A stretch of 64,000 nt of DNA, taken from the NCBI GenBank assembly GCA_021845595.1, contig JAJZVV010000001.1, forward strand, positions 186,001 through 250,000, read 5' to 3'. The notes beneath the pieces are model-generated. The model saw nothing but the letters and a program-made list of their open reading frames with translations, had not been told where the DNA came from and did not search any database. This document shows positions 31,122 to 41,759 of this stretch, piece after piece. The position numbers and the translations under genes are program-made. The stretch comes from Pseudomonadota bacterium (GTDB taxonomy: Bacteria; Pseudomonadota; Alphaproteobacteria; Acetobacterales; Acetobacteraceae). Every line of letters starts with the position of its first letter. Position 1 is the stretch's first letter.

Positions 31122-32375
31122 TTAGCCTTTGGCCGCCATCAGCCAACCGGGATTGAGTCCCTCGATGTCCGGGCAGCCGAGCAAAGCGAGGTTGCGGTCG
31201 ATCTCGCTCATCAGCACGCGGATGCCATGCGCCGCCCCGGCTTCGCCGGCGAGCGCGGCGGCGTAGAGGAACGGGCGGGCGACGAACACGAAATGGGCGC
31301 CGAGCGCCAGCGCCTTGAGCACATCGGTGCCACGGCGGATGCCGCCGTCGAGCATCACCGTCATGCCGCCGGCCGCGGCGGCCACCGCGGGCAGCGCGCG
31401 CAGCGAGGCGACGGCGCCATCGAGCTGCCGCCCGCCATGGTTGGAGACGATGACACCATCGACGCCGACCTCGCGCGCCCGTCGCGCATCCTCGGCCGCG
31501 AGCACGCCCTTCAGCACCAGCTTGCCGGACCATTGCCGACGGATCCATTCGAGGTCGCTCCAGTTCAGCGCCTCGCGCCCGGAAAACCGGTCCATGGCAC
31601 GCGCCGAGAAGGCCGGCACGCCGCGCCCGGCACCGGCATTCTCGAAATGCAGCAGACCGCGCGCGAGGAACGTCCGCGCGGCGATGCCGAGCAGCCAGCG
31701 CGGATGGGAGAGGATGTCGGCGAGCAGCCGCGGCGTCGGCCGCAGCGGCAGGGAGAAGCCGTTGCGCTGGTTGTTCTCGCGGTTGCCGGCGACCTGCACG
31801 TCCACCGTCACCACCAGCACCTCGTAGCCGGCGCGCGCGACGCGCTCGATCAGCGTGCCGATCAGCGGCCGGTCGGACGGAATATAGGCCTGGAACCAGG
31901 CGGTGCGGCCCTCGCGCGCGACGCGCTCGAGCGGCGTGAGCGAGGCGCCGGAGAGGATGAACGGGATGTTCGCCGCCGCCGCCGCGCGGGCCAAGGCGGC
32001 GTCGCCGTCATAGGCCATGAGCGCCGTCGCCCCCATCGGCGCAATGCCGAAGGGCGCGGCGTAGGCGCGGCCGAACAGGGTGCGCGTCTGGTGGCGCACG
32101 GAGGCATCCACGAGCACGCGCGGGAGAAAGGCATAATCGGCGAAGGCAGCGCGGTTCTCGCGCAGGGAGGTGTTGGTCTCGGTGGCGCCAGAGACGAAGC
32201 CGAACAGGCTGCGCGGCAGCAGCGCCCGCCCGGCGGCCTCGAAATCGTCGAGCGCGTAGATGCGCCGCAGCGCCCGCGCCGCCATGCCCGAAGGCGCGGC
32301 GCTCGCCGCTGCCGGCCGGGCCTCGGCCGCCTCGGCCGCCTTGTCTCCAACCGCTGGTCCCGTGCTGACGGACAT
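31122..32375 (-). CDS. FMN-dependent alpha-hydroxy-acid dehydrogenase (LldD-like)
   Basis: 417 residues, a TIM-barrel flavoenzyme that oxidises L-lactate or a related 2-hydroxy acid. Recognisable parts are FGIAPMGATALMAYDGDAAL, WFQAYIPSDR, VDVQVAGNRENNQRNGF, LKGVLAAEDARRAREVGVDG, the active-site VSNHGGRQLDG and MLDGGIRRGTDVLKALALGA. The ATG at 32375 with GGAGGAGG upstream starts MSVSTGPAVG; the first 30 residues are a low-complexity Ala-rich extension. It is not next to lactate permease or regulator genes, so the substrate may be lactate, mandelate or glycolate. Confidence 0.92.
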   Translation of the reverse strand: MSVSTGPAVGDKAAEAAEARPAAASAAPSGMAARALRRIYALDDFEAAGRALLPRSLFGFVSGATETNTSLRENRAAFADYAFLPRVLVDASVRHQTRTLFGRAYAAPFGIAPMGATALMAYDGDAALARAAAAANIPFILSGASLTPLERVAREGRTAWFQAYIPSDRPLIGTLIERVARAGYEVLVVTVDVQVAGNRENNQRNGFSLPLRPTPRLLADILSHPRWLLGIAARTFLARGLLHFENAGAGRGVPAFSARAMDRFSGREALNWSDLEWIRRQWSGKLVLKGVLAAEDARRAREVGVDGVIVSNHGGRQLDGAVASLRALPAVAAAAGGMTVMLDGGIRRGTDVLKALALGAHFVFVARPFLYAAALAGEAGAAHGIRVLMSEIDRNLALLGCPDIEGLNPGWLMAAKG

Positions 32376-32557
32376 GCTGCCTCCTCCGCGGCATTCCGAT
32401 TGCCGCACCTGACACGACTCTGTAGCACATGGCCTCGGATTGCCAGAGCCGGGCGGCACGGCGGCGGGCGCTTGACCTGGCGCTTGTCTCTCCGCATCCA
32501 GGCAACATCTAAGCATCCGACAGTGACGCCCGTCCTCGGGCCAGGGAGTTTTCGCGC

Positions 32558-33544
32558 ATGGAGTTCATGATCGGGCAGCCCCAGCAGCCGGGTGCCGCGC
32601 CAAAGGCTGGAACGCCAGCGGGGGGGGCGCCCATGAGTGGGACGCCAAGCGGCGGGGCAATGATCGTCGACGGCGATCAGAAGACCTTCATGGCCGAGGT
32701 GGTGGACGCCTCGCGCCAGGTGCCGGTGCTGGTCGATTTCTGGGCCACCTGGTGCGGCCCGTGCAAGCAGCTCACCCCGGCGCTGGAGAAGGTCGTGCGT
32801 GCCGCCGGCGGGCGGGTGAAGCTGGTGAAGATCGACATCGACAAGAATCGCGGCCTGGTCCAGCAGCTCACCCAGCTCGGCCTGCCGCTGCAATCGGTGC
32901 CGACGGTCGCGGCATTCTGGCAGGGCCAGATCGCCGACCTGTTCCAGGGCGCGCTGCCGGAATCGGAGGTCAAGCGCTTCGTCGAGGGCCTGCTCAAGCT
33001 CACCGGCGGCAGCATGCCGGCGGCCGATCTCCTGGCCGAGGCGCGCGCCGCGCTGGAGGCGGGCGACGCCGAGCAGGCGGGCGAGATTTTCAGCGCCCTG
33101 CTGCAGCAGGAGCCGGAAAACGCGGACGCCTGGGGCGGGCTGATCCGGGCCCTGCTGGCCCTGGGGCGCGAGGAGCAGGCCAAACAGGCGCTGGCGCGGG
33201 TGCCGGCGAAGCTGGCCGAGCATGCGGAAATCGCCGGTGCGCGCAGCGCGCTGGCGCTGGCCGAGGAGGGCCGCCGCGCGACCGGCAAGCTCTCCGCCCT
33301 GGAGGCGAAGGTCGCCGCCGACCCGGCCGACCATGCCGCCCGCTACGAGCTGGCGACGGCGCTGAACGCGCTCGGCCGGCGCGACGAGGCGGCGGCGGCC
33401 CTGCTCGAGATCGTGCGCCGCGACCGGCGCTGGAACGAGGAAGCCGCCCGGCTGCAACTGCTGAAATTCTTCGAGGCCTGGGGCGTCGAGGATGCGGCGA
33501 CGGTGGCCGCCAGGCGCAAGCTGTCCACGCTTCTGTTCAGCTGA
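32558..33544 (+). CDS. cnoX: Thioredoxin-TPR chaperedoxin, CnoX-like
   Basis: 328 residues. An N-terminal low-complexity Gly/Pro/Ala extension (1-35) precedes a thioredoxin domain with the active site WCGPC (Cys66 and Cys69). TPR-like helices follow to the end ([19 protein letters not shown] and repeats). CnoX proteins bind unfolded or oxidised substrates and hand them to GroEL. Some family members lack the redox cysteines; this one keeps both, so it could also reduce disulfides. It is the first of four closely spaced genes (cnoX, Lon-N protein, Trm112-like, DUF971), a common alphaproteobacterial set. Confidence 0.9.
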   Translation: MEFMIGQPQQPGAAPKAGTPAGGAPMSGTPSGGAMIVDGDQKTFMAEVVDASRQVPVLVDFWATWCGPCKQLTPALEKVVRAAGGRVKLVKIDIDKNRGLVQQLTQLGLPLQSVPTVAAFWQGQIADLFQGALPESEVKRFVEGLLKLTGGSMPAADLLAEARAALEAGDAEQAGEIFSALLQQEPENADAWGGLIRALLALGREEQAKQALARVPAKLAEHAEIAGARSALALAEEGRRATGKLSALEAKVAADPADHAARYELATALNALGRRDEAAAALLEIVRRDRRWNEEAARLQLLKFFEAWGVEDAATVAARRKLSTLLFS

Positions 33545-33549
33545 GCGGG

Positions 33550-34212
33550 ATGCCGGACGTTCCGCCGGGACCGGAGCCCTTGCCGGACACGTTCGCCGTG
33601 TTTCCCCTGAGCGGCGCGCTGCTGCTGCCGAAGGGCAAGCTGCCGCTGAATATCTTCGAGCCTCGCTATCTGGCGATGACGGAGGACGCGCTGGCGGCAG
33701 GGCGGCTGTTCGGCATGATCCAGCCGGATCCGGCGTCGCCGCGCCTCGCCCATGGGCCGGGGCTGCATCGGGTCGGCTGCCTCGGCCGCATCTCGTCGTT
33801 CAGCGAGACCGACGATGGCCGCTACCTGATCACGCTCAGCGGCATCTCGCGCTTCCGCATCGCCGAGGAGCTCGAGATGCGGCGCGGCTACCGGCGGGTG
33901 CGGGCGGAGCTTGCCCCCTACGCCGCCGACCTCGACACGGCCGAGCCCCCGCCGCTGCCGCGGGCGGCACTGCTGCAAGCGCTGCGCGGGTATTTCCACG
34001 CCCATGGCTACAGCGCCAATTGGGAAGCGATCGAAACCATGGCCGATGCCGCGCTGGTCGCGACCCTGGCCATGGCCTGCCCGTTCACGCCCGCCGAGAA
34101 GCAGGCGCTGCTGGAAGCGCCGACCGAGACCGAGCGCGCCGCCGCCCTGCTCGCCCTGCTCGAGATCGACACCCATGCGGCGGGAACCGCGCCCGCACCC
34201 CGCCCGAGCTGA
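33550..34212 (+). CDS. LON peptidase substrate-binding domain protein
   Basis: 220 residues equal to the N-terminal domain of Lon alone: [20 protein letters not shown] and [20 protein letters not shown] open the fold, and [20 protein letters not shown] is the central strand pair. No ATPase or protease domain is present. Such stand-alone Lon-N proteins are widespread and conserved beside a thioredoxin-like gene, but their target is unknown. The ATG at 33550 lies 5 bases after cnoX. Confidence 0.93.
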   Translation: MPDVPPGPEPLPDTFAVFPLSGALLLPKGKLPLNIFEPRYLAMTEDALAAGRLFGMIQPDPASPRLAHGPGLHRVGCLGRISSFSETDDGRYLITLSGISRFRIAEELEMRRGYRRVRAELAPYAADLDTAEPPPLPRAALLQALRGYFHAHGYSANWEAIETMADAALVATLAMACPFTPAEKQALLEAPTETERAAALLALLEIDTHAAGTAPAPRPS

Positions 34213-34223
34213 GGAGATCCATC

Positions 34224-34424
34224 ATGACCGAACCCGCTCCCGCCCCCACGACGCCACCGGTCGATCCGCGCCTGCTCGAAATCCTGGTTTGCCCGCTGAC
34301 CAAGGCGCCGCTCGAGTATGATCGTGCGGCCGGCGAGCTGATCAGCCGCGAGGCCGGGCTCGCCTACCCGATCCGCGACGGCATCCCCATCATGCTCCCC
34401 GACGAAGCGCGCAAGCTCGACTGA
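34224..34424 (+). CDS. Trm112 family protein
   Basis: 66 residues: [18 protein letters not shown] and [17 protein letters not shown] are the typical strands of Trm112/YcaR proteins. Only one cysteine of the zinc-finger pattern remains in the CPLTKAPL position, so zinc binding is doubtful. Bacterial Trm112-like proteins may help methyltransferases or be of unknown role. GAGGAGATC precedes the start. Confidence 0.92.
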   Translation: MTEPAPAPTTPPVDPRLLEILVCPLTKAPLEYDRAAGELISREAGLAYPIRDGIPIMLPDEARKLD

Positions 34425-34429
34425 CGCCG

Positions 34430-34780
34430 ATGCACCCGCCGACCGAGATCCGCCTCCACCGCGCCGAGCGCCGGCTGGAGATCGCCTTCGCCGAGGAGCG
34501 GTTCAGCCTGCCGGCCGAATATCTGCGCGTCGAGAGCCCGAGCGCCGAGGTGCAGGGGCATGGTCCGGGCGAACGGCGCTGGGTGGCGGGCGCCCGAGGG
34601 GTGGGGATCGCCGCGGTCGAACCGGTCGGCAATTACGCCGTGCGCATCCTGTTCGACGACGGCCACGACAGCGGCATCTACTCCTGGGCATATCTGCGCC
34701 AGCTCGCCCGCGAACAGGAGCGGCGCTGGCGGGAGTACCTGCAGGCCCTGGCGGCCCAGGGGCTCAGTCGGGACCGGTGA
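34430..34780 (+). CDS. DUF971 protein (gamma-butyrobetaine hydroxylase-like N-terminal domain)
   Basis: 116 residues with PTEIRLHRAERRLEIAFAEE, FSLPAEYLRVESPSAEVQGH and YAVRILFDDGHDSGIYSWAY, all characteristic of the DUF971 domain. In eukaryotic enzymes this domain precedes a dioxygenase; the bacterial stand-alone form is linked to iron-sulfur proteins such as Mrp/ApbC in several genomes. Begins 5 bases after the Trm112-like gene. Its 3' end overlaps the convergent nnrS end by 17 bases. Confidence 0.92.
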   Translation: MHPPTEIRLHRAERRLEIAFAEERFSLPAEYLRVESPSAEVQGHGPGERRWVAGARGVGIAAVEPVGNYAVRILFDDGHDSGIYSWAYLRQLAREQERRWREYLQALAAQGLSRDR

Positions 34781-35960
34781 CGGGCCGCCGCCGCGTCAGC
34801 GCACCGGCGTGCAGCGCCACGAACAGGATGAAAGCAGCGCTCCAGGCCAGCCCGGCGAGGTCGAGCCCGCGCGGATAGAGATCCCCGGCGAACGGCGCGG
34901 CGAGGCGAAGCAGCGCGGCCAGCGATACCAGGGCGAACATCGCGCTCGTCGGCCGCGTCGCGGTCAGGGCGCGCCCGCTATGGCCGAGCGTGGCCCGCGT
35001 CATCATCGCCAGCGTCATGGTGCCGATGGCACCGACGGTGAGTGCGTGGAGCGCCGTGCTCGCCGGCAGCAGCGCCACCCACCCGTTGACGCCGAGTAGC
35101 GTCAGGCCGCCGCCCAGCCAGAGATAGCCGAGATGCAGCACGCCGAGCAGCGGCTCCGGCACCGTTGCCGCGCCGCGCCAGCGCGCCAGGCGCAGCAGCA
35201 CCAGAAGGCCGGCGGTGAGTTCGAGCAGCGCCGCGAGGCGGCTTTCGGGCGCGATCACGAACGCGGCGAGGGCGAGCAGCATGCCCCCGAGCGCGGCCCG
35301 ATCGAGGCGGCCGAACCCGGCCGGCAGCGCCGTCCCCGGTGCGGTCTTGACGAGCCAGTTGCGGGTGAAGCTCGGCACCACGCGCCCGCCGATCAGGCCG
35401 ATCAGCATGGACAGCGTCGCCACCCCGAGCCGCTCGCCCGCCGCGGCGCTGGCGAGCAGGCCGAGCGCCTCGAGATGCACCAGCGCATTGCCCGCAAGCA
35501 GCGCGGCGATCGCTACCAGCATCGGGGCGTTGCGCCAGTTCTGCCCGGCGATGATCTCGCGCCCGACCACGGCGAGGAACGCGAGCGGAAAGGCGAGATC
35601 CGCCGCCGCCGTCACCGCCGGCCCGAGCCAGCCGCAGAGCAGCACGCTCACCCGCCCCGCCAGCCACAGCGCCGCCAGCCCGGCGAGCGGCGCGCCCTGC
35701 AGCGGCATCCGGCCGGTCCAGTTCGGAATCGCGGTGAGCAGGAACCCGGCGACGATCGCCGCGCCGTAGCCGAACAGCATCTCGTGCGCGTGCCAGACAG
35801 CGGCCGGCCAACCGCCCGGCGCCGGCAGGCCCCGCAGCATCGCCAGCCAGAGCGGCACGGCGACCGCCGCCCACATCGCGCCGCCGAGAAAGAACGGCCG
35901 GAACCCGGCGGCGAACAGGGCCGGGCCGGCATAGGTCCGATAGCGTGGGATCGGCGGCAT
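34764..35960 (-). CDS. NnrS family haem/copper membrane protein
   Basis: 398 residues with about 12 hydrophobic helices. The family signature is AGFRPFFLGGAMWA near the start, WHAHEMLFGYGAAIVAGFLLTAIPNWTG, then GGRVVPSFTRNW and ALHALTVGAIGTMTLAMMTRATLGHSGR, with several membrane histidines. NnrS proteins bind haem and copper and protect against nitric oxide stress, typically near denitrification genes; none are here. The ATG at 35960 begins MPPIPRYRTYAG; upstream residues to 36089 belong to a longer frame that overlaps the deaminase gene. Confidence 0.93.
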   Translation of the reverse strand: MPPIPRYRTYAGPALFAAGFRPFFLGGAMWAAVAVPLWLAMLRGLPAPGGWPAAVWHAHEMLFGYGAAIVAGFLLTAIPNWTGRMPLQGAPLAGLAALWLAGRVSVLLCGWLGPAVTAAADLAFPLAFLAVVGREIIAGQNWRNAPMLVAIAALLAGNALVHLEALGLLASAAAGERLGVATLSMLIGLIGGRVVPSFTRNWLVKTAPGTALPAGFGRLDRAALGGMLLALAAFVIAPESRLAALLELTAGLLVLLRLARWRGAATVPEPLLGVLHLGYLWLGGGLTLLGVNGWVALLPASTALHALTVGAIGTMTLAMMTRATLGHSGRALTATRPTSAMFALVSLAALLRLAAPFAGDLYPRGLDLAGLAWSAAFILFVALHAGALTRRRPVTGPD

Positions 35961-36416
35961 CGTGGTCAGCGCCGATAGGGTGCCGGAAGCAAGGCGCGCA
36001 CCGGCAGCTTCAGCAGACCGGCCCCGTTGGGCAGGATCACCCGCGCCTCGGGACTGAAATCGAGAAACATCTCCCGGCAGGCACCGCACGGCGCGACCAC
36101 GGCCAGTTCCTCCGTCTGCTCCTCCGGCTTCGGCTGGCGCACCGCGACGACGGTATCGACGATGCCCCCGCCCTCGATCACGACGCGGCCGAGCGCCACC
36201 GCCTCGGCGCAGACCGACAGCCGGCCGACCGTCGCGCCGAGATGCAGGCCGGTCCAGATGCGCCCATCGGCGCCGCGCAGCGCGGCCGCGACCATGTGCC
36301 AGACCGGACGCTGATGGCGCCGCAGCGTCGCGCGCGCGGCCTCGATCAACTGCTGATCCAGCTCACCGAGCGCCTCACCTGCCTCCCATACGGAGAACGC
36401 CGGCGGTGCAGGGACG

Positions 36417-37448
<1,032 letters not shown>

Positions 37449-37659
37449 CCGGTCCAGTCCTTTTTGTCCCGCGAGCCGGGCGAAGGCGCAACCCCACAGG
37501 GCTGGCGACTCGTCCGTTTTCGCCCTGCGATTGTCTGATCACCCTGCCACAATAGGGAACAGATCCGCAACAGGCGCCCCTTGGCGGAACGCGGCCGGTC
37601 GGGCAAGCTCGGCGCAAGGCCGCCAACCGGAAACGTCCACAACCCGAAGTCCGCCATCC

Positions 37660-39771
37660 GTGCTCGACCGCTTCCTCGCCCCCGCCTCCATCGCCGTGAT
37701 CGGCGCGTCGGCCGATCGCACGCGGATCCGCGGCCTGGTGCTGCATCTGCTGCGCAAGAACGGCTTCGCCGGACGGCTCTACCCGGTCAACCCGAGCACC
37801 GCCGCGATCGACGGGCTCCCCTGCTATCCCTCGGTCGGCGCCATCCGCGCCCCGGTCGATCTCGCGCTCGTCGTCATTCCCGCGGCGCGGGTTCCGGCGG
37901 TGCTGGAGGAGTGCGCTGCCGCGGGGGTGCGCTATGCCGTGGTCATCTCCTCGGGCTTCGCCGAGGAAGGCGCGGCGACCGCGGCGCTGCAGGCGCGCCT
38001 GACGGCCATCGCGCGCGCCTCGGGCATGCGCATTTCGGGGCCGAACGGCGAGGGTTTCCACAACGAGATCGCGCGCGTTTCGGCCACGTTCAGCCCCGCC
38101 GTCGATCTCCGCCCCGGGGCCGAGCCGTTCGCCGTCGCCGGCGCCGGGCGCATCGGCGTCGTCGCGCAGTCCGGTGGCGTCGGGTTCTCCTTCTACAACC
38201 GCGGCCGTGCGCTCGGCCTCGCCTTCAGCATCATCGTCACCACCGGCAACGAGGCCGACCTCACGGCCGCGGATTTCTTCCGCCATATGGCCGAGGATGG
38301 CGAAACCGACGCGATCATGCTGTTTCTCGAGGCGGTGCGCGATGCCGAGGGTTTCCGCGCCGCCGCCGCCGCCGCCGCCCGGCGCGGCAAGCCGGTCGTC
38401 GCCGTCAAAGTAGGCCGCTCGGCGGCCGGCGTGCGCGCCGCCGCCTCCCACACGGCCAGCCTGGCGGGCTGGGACGCCGCCTACGACGCCGCCTTCGCCA
38501 GCGAGGGAATGCACGTCGCCGCCGACCCGGACGAGGCGGTCGCCATGCTCGCCGCTTTGACGACCTGCCCCCCGGCGCGCGGGCGCCGCGCCGCCGTCAT
38601 CACCGTCTCGGGCGGCGCCGGCGCCTGGGTGGCCGACGCGCTCACCGGCGCCGGGTTCGCCCTGCCCGAACTCGCGCCCGCCACCCAGGCGGCGATCCGG
38701 ACGTTCATCCCGAGCTACGGGTCACCCGCCAACCCGGTCGACATCACCGCCCAGGGCGTGACCACGGGCGGCGTCAACCGCAGCATCGAACTGCTGAGCG
38801 CGGGCGAGGACGTGGACCTGCTCGTCGTCGTCGCGTCGCTCGCCAGCGAGACGCGCGTGGCGATCCAGCCCGATGCGCTCGCCCCCCTCCTCGCCGCGCG
38901 ACGCATGCCGATCCTGTTCCACAGCTACACCCTCGCCTCGCCCTTCGCACGCAAGGCGATGGCGGAGGCCGGAGCGGCGATCCATACCGGGCTGGCGCCG
39001 CTCGCCGCGGCCGCGCGGGCGTTGCTCGGCCGCCAGCGGCTCGCGCCGCCGCACCCGATGCCGCTGCCGGAGGGTCTGGCGGCACGGCTGGCGACGCCAG
39101 CGGGGGCGCTGGCCGAGCATGAGGCGAAGTCCGTGCTCGGCGCGGCGGGCATCACGCTCGCGCCGTCGCGGCTGGCGCGTGGCGCGGCCGACCTCGCCGA
39201 AGCGGCGGGCGCGCTCGGCTTTCCCCTGGCCGCAAAGCTGCAATCGCGCGCGATCGCCCACAAGACCGAGATCGGCGGCGTCCGTCTCGGGCTGCCCGAT
39301 ATCGCCGCGCTGCAGGCGGCGTTTGCCGAACTCATGGCGATCGGCGAGCGTGTCGCGCCCGGTGCGGTGGACGGCGTGCTGATCGAACCGATGGCGGCGC
39401 CCGGCGTGGAGATGATCCTCGGCGTGGTGCGCGATGCCGTCTTCGGTCCGGTGCTGACACTCGGCGCCGGCGGCGTGGCCGCCGAACTGTTCCGCGACGT
39501 TACCCGGCGGCTCGCGCCCGTCGATGCCGCCACCGCGCGCGCCATGGTCGCGGATTTGAAATCCGCTGCCCTGCTCGGCGGCTTTCGCGGCGCCCCGGGC
39601 TCCGACATCGGCGCCCTCGCCGCCCTCGCCGCGCGCATCTCAGCACTCGCCGCCGCGCTGCCAGCGATCGCCGAAATCGAATTGAACCCGGTCATCGTGC
39701 ATGCCGACGGCAAGGGCTGCACCATCGCCGATGCCCTGATCGTGACGACTGCAAAGGAGAGCCCCGCATGA
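37660..39771 (+). CDS. ADP-forming acyl-CoA synthetase (acetate--CoA ligase family)
   Basis: 703 residues. The CoA-binding domain (IAVIGASADRTRIRGLVLHL) is followed by the succinyl-CoA-ligase-like phosphohistidine region (GAGRIGVVAQSGGVGFSFYN) and a C-terminal ATP-grasp domain (FPLAAKLQSRAIAHKTEIGG, GVEMILGVVRDAVFGPV). Enzymes of this family activate carboxylic acids with ATP, giving ADP and phosphate. The GTG at 37660 starts VLDRFLAPASIAV. Its end overlaps the enoyl-CoA hydratase start (ATGA), and an aromatic or branched acid pathway is suggested. The exact acid is unknown. Confidence 0.9.
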   Translation: MLDRFLAPASIAVIGASADRTRIRGLVLHLLRKNGFAGRLYPVNPSTAAIDGLPCYPSVGAIRAPVDLALVVIPAARVPAVLEECAAAGVRYAVVISSGFAEEGAATAALQARLTAIARASGMRISGPNGEGFHNEIARVSATFSPAVDLRPGAEPFAVAGAGRIGVVAQSGGVGFSFYNRGRALGLAFSIIVTTGNEADLTAADFFRHMAEDGETDAIMLFLEAVRDAEGFRAAAAAAARRGKPVVAVKVGRSAAGVRAAASHTASLAGWDAAYDAAFASEGMHVAADPDEAVAMLAALTTCPPARGRRAAVITVSGGAGAWVADALTGAGFALPELAPATQAAIRTFIPSYGSPANPVDITAQGVTTGGVNRSIELLSAGEDVDLLVVVASLASETRVAIQPDALAPLLAARRMPILFHSYTLASPFARKAMAEAGAAIHTGLAPLAAAARALLGRQRLAPPHPMPLPEGLAARLATPAGALAEHEAKSVLGAAGITLAPSRLARGAADLAEAAGALGFPLAAKLQSRAIAHKTEIGGVRLGLPDIAALQAAFAELMAIGERVAPGAVDGVLIEPMAAPGVEMILGVVRDAVFGPVLTLGAGGVAAELFRDVTRRLAPVDAATARAMVADLKSAALLGGFRGAPGSDIGALAALAARISALAAALPAIAEIELNPVIVHADGKGCTIADALIVTTAKESPA

Positions 39772-40559
39772 CCGGACCCGCCCGCTACACCGACATCGCG
39801 GTCGATCTCGCCGACCGGGTCGGTACCGTCGAGATGCGGCGGCCGCCCGACAATTTCTTCGACAACGCGCTGATCGCCCAGATCGGCGCCGCATTCGAGG
39901 CATTCGATGCGGACCCGGAATGCCGCGCCATCGTGCTGGCCGCGCAGGGAAAGAATTTCTGCGCCGGGGCCGATTTCTCGCGCCGGCCAGCGACCGGCAC
40001 GGTGGAGGAAGGCGGCGGCGCGCAAAAACATCTCTACAAGGAGGCGATCCGCCTGTTCCGCACCCGCAAGCCGGTCATCGCGGCGGTCCAGGGCGCGGCG
40101 GTGGGCGGCGGGCTCGGCCTCGCGCTCGTCGCCGATTTTCGCGTCACCTGCACGGAAGCCCGTTTCTCGGCCAATTTCGCCCGCCTCGGCTTCCATCCCG
40201 GGTTCGGGCTCACCGCAACCCTGCCGCGCCTGGTCGGCCCGCAGCGCGCCGCGCTGATGTTCTATACCGGCCGGCGCATCAAGGGCGACGAGGCGGTGGC
40301 GATGGGCCTGGCGGACATGCTCGCCCCGCTCGCCGGCATTCGCGAGGCGGCGCACGAACTCGCCGTCGAGATCGCGCAGTCGGCGCCGCTCGCCGTGGTG
40401 TCGATGCGCGAGACGCTGCGCCGGGGCCTCGTCGATGCCATCGAGGCGGCAACGGAACGCGAGTTGGTCGAACAGGACTGGCAGCGGCGAACAGGCGATT
40501 TCGCCGAGGGCGTGAAGGCGATGCGGGAGCGGCGGCTGCCGGACTTCTCCGGTGCGTAG
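39768..40559 (+). CDS. Enoyl-CoA hydratase/isomerase family protein
   Basis: 263 residues of the crotonase fold. The oxyanion-hole loop is GKNFCAGADFSR, the second is GAAVGGGLGLALVADFRV, and RLGFHPGFGLTATLPRLVG follows. The position usually held by the catalytic Glu is occupied by His/Pro (FHPGFG), so it may be an isomerase, a hydrolase or a divergent hydratase. It is translationally coupled to the acyl-CoA synthetase, giving a two-step CoA-ester module. Confidence 0.88.
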   Translation: MTGPARYTDIAVDLADRVGTVEMRRPPDNFFDNALIAQIGAAFEAFDADPECRAIVLAAQGKNFCAGADFSRRPATGTVEEGGGAQKHLYKEAIRLFRTRKPVIAAVQGAAVGGGLGLALVADFRVTCTEARFSANFARLGFHPGFGLTATLPRLVGPQRAALMFYTGRRIKGDEAVAMGLADMLAPLAGIREAAHELAVEIAQSAPLAVVSMRETLRRGLVDAIEAATERELVEQDWQRRTGDFAEGVKAMRERRLPDFSGA

Positions 40560-41754
40560 CGCCAGGCGCCGGGCCGCCACGGCCCTGGCCGCCGTGGCGG
40601 CGCTGCTGTTCGCGGCGCCGGTGCGGGCGCAGGACCCCGGCATTACCGCCGATGCCATCAAGCTCGGCAATACCGCGCCCTATAGCGGCCCGGCCTCGGC
40701 CTACGGCACGCTCGTGCGCGCCGAGGCGGCGTATTTCCGCATGATCAACGAACAGGGCGGGATCAACGGCCGGCGCATCGAATTCCTCTCGCTCGATGAC
40801 GGCTACGTGCCCTCCAAGACGGTCGAGCAGACCCGGAAACTCATCGAGCAGGAGCAGATTTTCGCCGATTTCAGCCCGGTGGGCACGGCGCCCAACATCG
40901 CCATCCACAAATACCTGAACCTGCACAAAGTGCCCCAGCTCTTCGTCAATTCCGGCGCCAGCCGCTGGAACGACGCGGCGCATTTTCCCTGGACCATCGG
41001 CTATCTGCCGACCTACGCCATGGAAGGGCGCGTCTACGCCCAGTTCATCCTGCGCACCAAGCCGGACGCGCGCATCGCCGTGCTGACGCCGAACGAGGAT
41101 GCCGGACGCGACTATCTGCGTGGCTTCAAGGAAGGGCTCGGCGAGCATCGCGGCCAGATCGTCGCCGAGGCAACCTACGAGACGACGGACGCCACCGTCG
41201 ATCAGCAGATCGTCGCTTTCCAGAGCGCCGGCGCCGATGTGTTTTTCAACGAGGCGACGCCGAAATTCGCCGCCCAGGCGATCCGCAAGGCCGCCGCGCT
41301 CGGCTGGGCGCCGCTCATCATCCTGCCGACGGTCTCGAACTCGGTGGCGGCGGTGCTGAAGCCGGCCGGGTTGACGCATTCGGTTGGCATCGTCACCGGC
41401 GCCTATCTCAAGGACCCCAACGATCCGCGCTGGGCCGACGACGCCGGCATGGCCGAATGGCGTGCCTGGATGCGCCGCTATTACGCCGATGGCGATCCCG
41501 CCGATGTGCTCAACGTCAATGGCTACACCGCTGCGCAGCTGATGGCGCTGGTGCTGACGCGCTGTGGCGGCGATCTCAGCCGCGCCAACGTGATGCGGCA
41601 GGCGAGTACGCTCGCCGGGGTCACGCTGCCGATGCTGCTGCCCGGCATCCGCATCGACACGAGCCCGACCGACGTGACGCCGATCCACCAGCTGCAGATG
41701 GCCCGCTTCGACGGCAAATCCTGGGTGCTGTTCGGCGACGTGATCGGTCCCTGA
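40552..41754 (+). CDS. ABC transporter periplasmic binding protein (amino acid/aromatic acid type)
   Basis: 400 residues with a signal peptide (ALAAVAALLFAAPVRAQ). The type I periplasmic binding fold follows: ITADAIKLGNTAPYSGPASA, EFLSLDDGYVPSKTVEQTRK and VAVLKPAGLTHSVGIVTG. This HAAT family binds branched-chain amino acids, aromatic acids or amides. The GTG at 40552 overlaps the hydratase stop. No permease or ATPase genes follow directly; they may be elsewhere or shared with the amide transporter 1 kb away. The substrate is probably related to the CoA ester made by the upstream genes. Confidence 0.86.
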   Translation: MRSARRRAATALAAVAALLFAAPVRAQDPGITADAIKLGNTAPYSGPASAYGTLVRAEAAYFRMINEQGGINGRRIEFLSLDDGYVPSKTVEQTRKLIEQEQIFADFSPVGTAPNIAIHKYLNLHKVPQLFVNSGASRWNDAAHFPWTIGYLPTYAMEGRVYAQFILRTKPDARIAVLTPNEDAGRDYLRGFKEGLGEHRGQIVAEATYETTDATVDQQIVAFQSAGADVFFNEATPKFAAQAIRKAAALGWAPLIILPTVSNSVAAVLKPAGLTHSVGIVTGAYLKDPNDPRWADDAGMAEWRAWMRRYYADGDPADVLNVNGYTAAQLMALVLTRCGGDLSRANVMRQASTLAGVTLPMLLPGIRIDTSPTDVTPIHQLQMARFDGKSWVLFGDVIGP

Positions 41755-41759
41755 CGACG

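Noticed and set aside
37449..37560. LexA box upstream of recA
   Set aside because: The closest match, GTTCCCTATTGTGGC on the minus strand, lacks the second GTTC of the alphaproteobacterial site.
39768..41754. Acyl-CoA synthetase, hydratase and binding protein as part of the amide transporter operon
   Set aside because: The coiled-coil gene on the opposite strand and a 292-base gap separate them; a functional link is possible but not shown.
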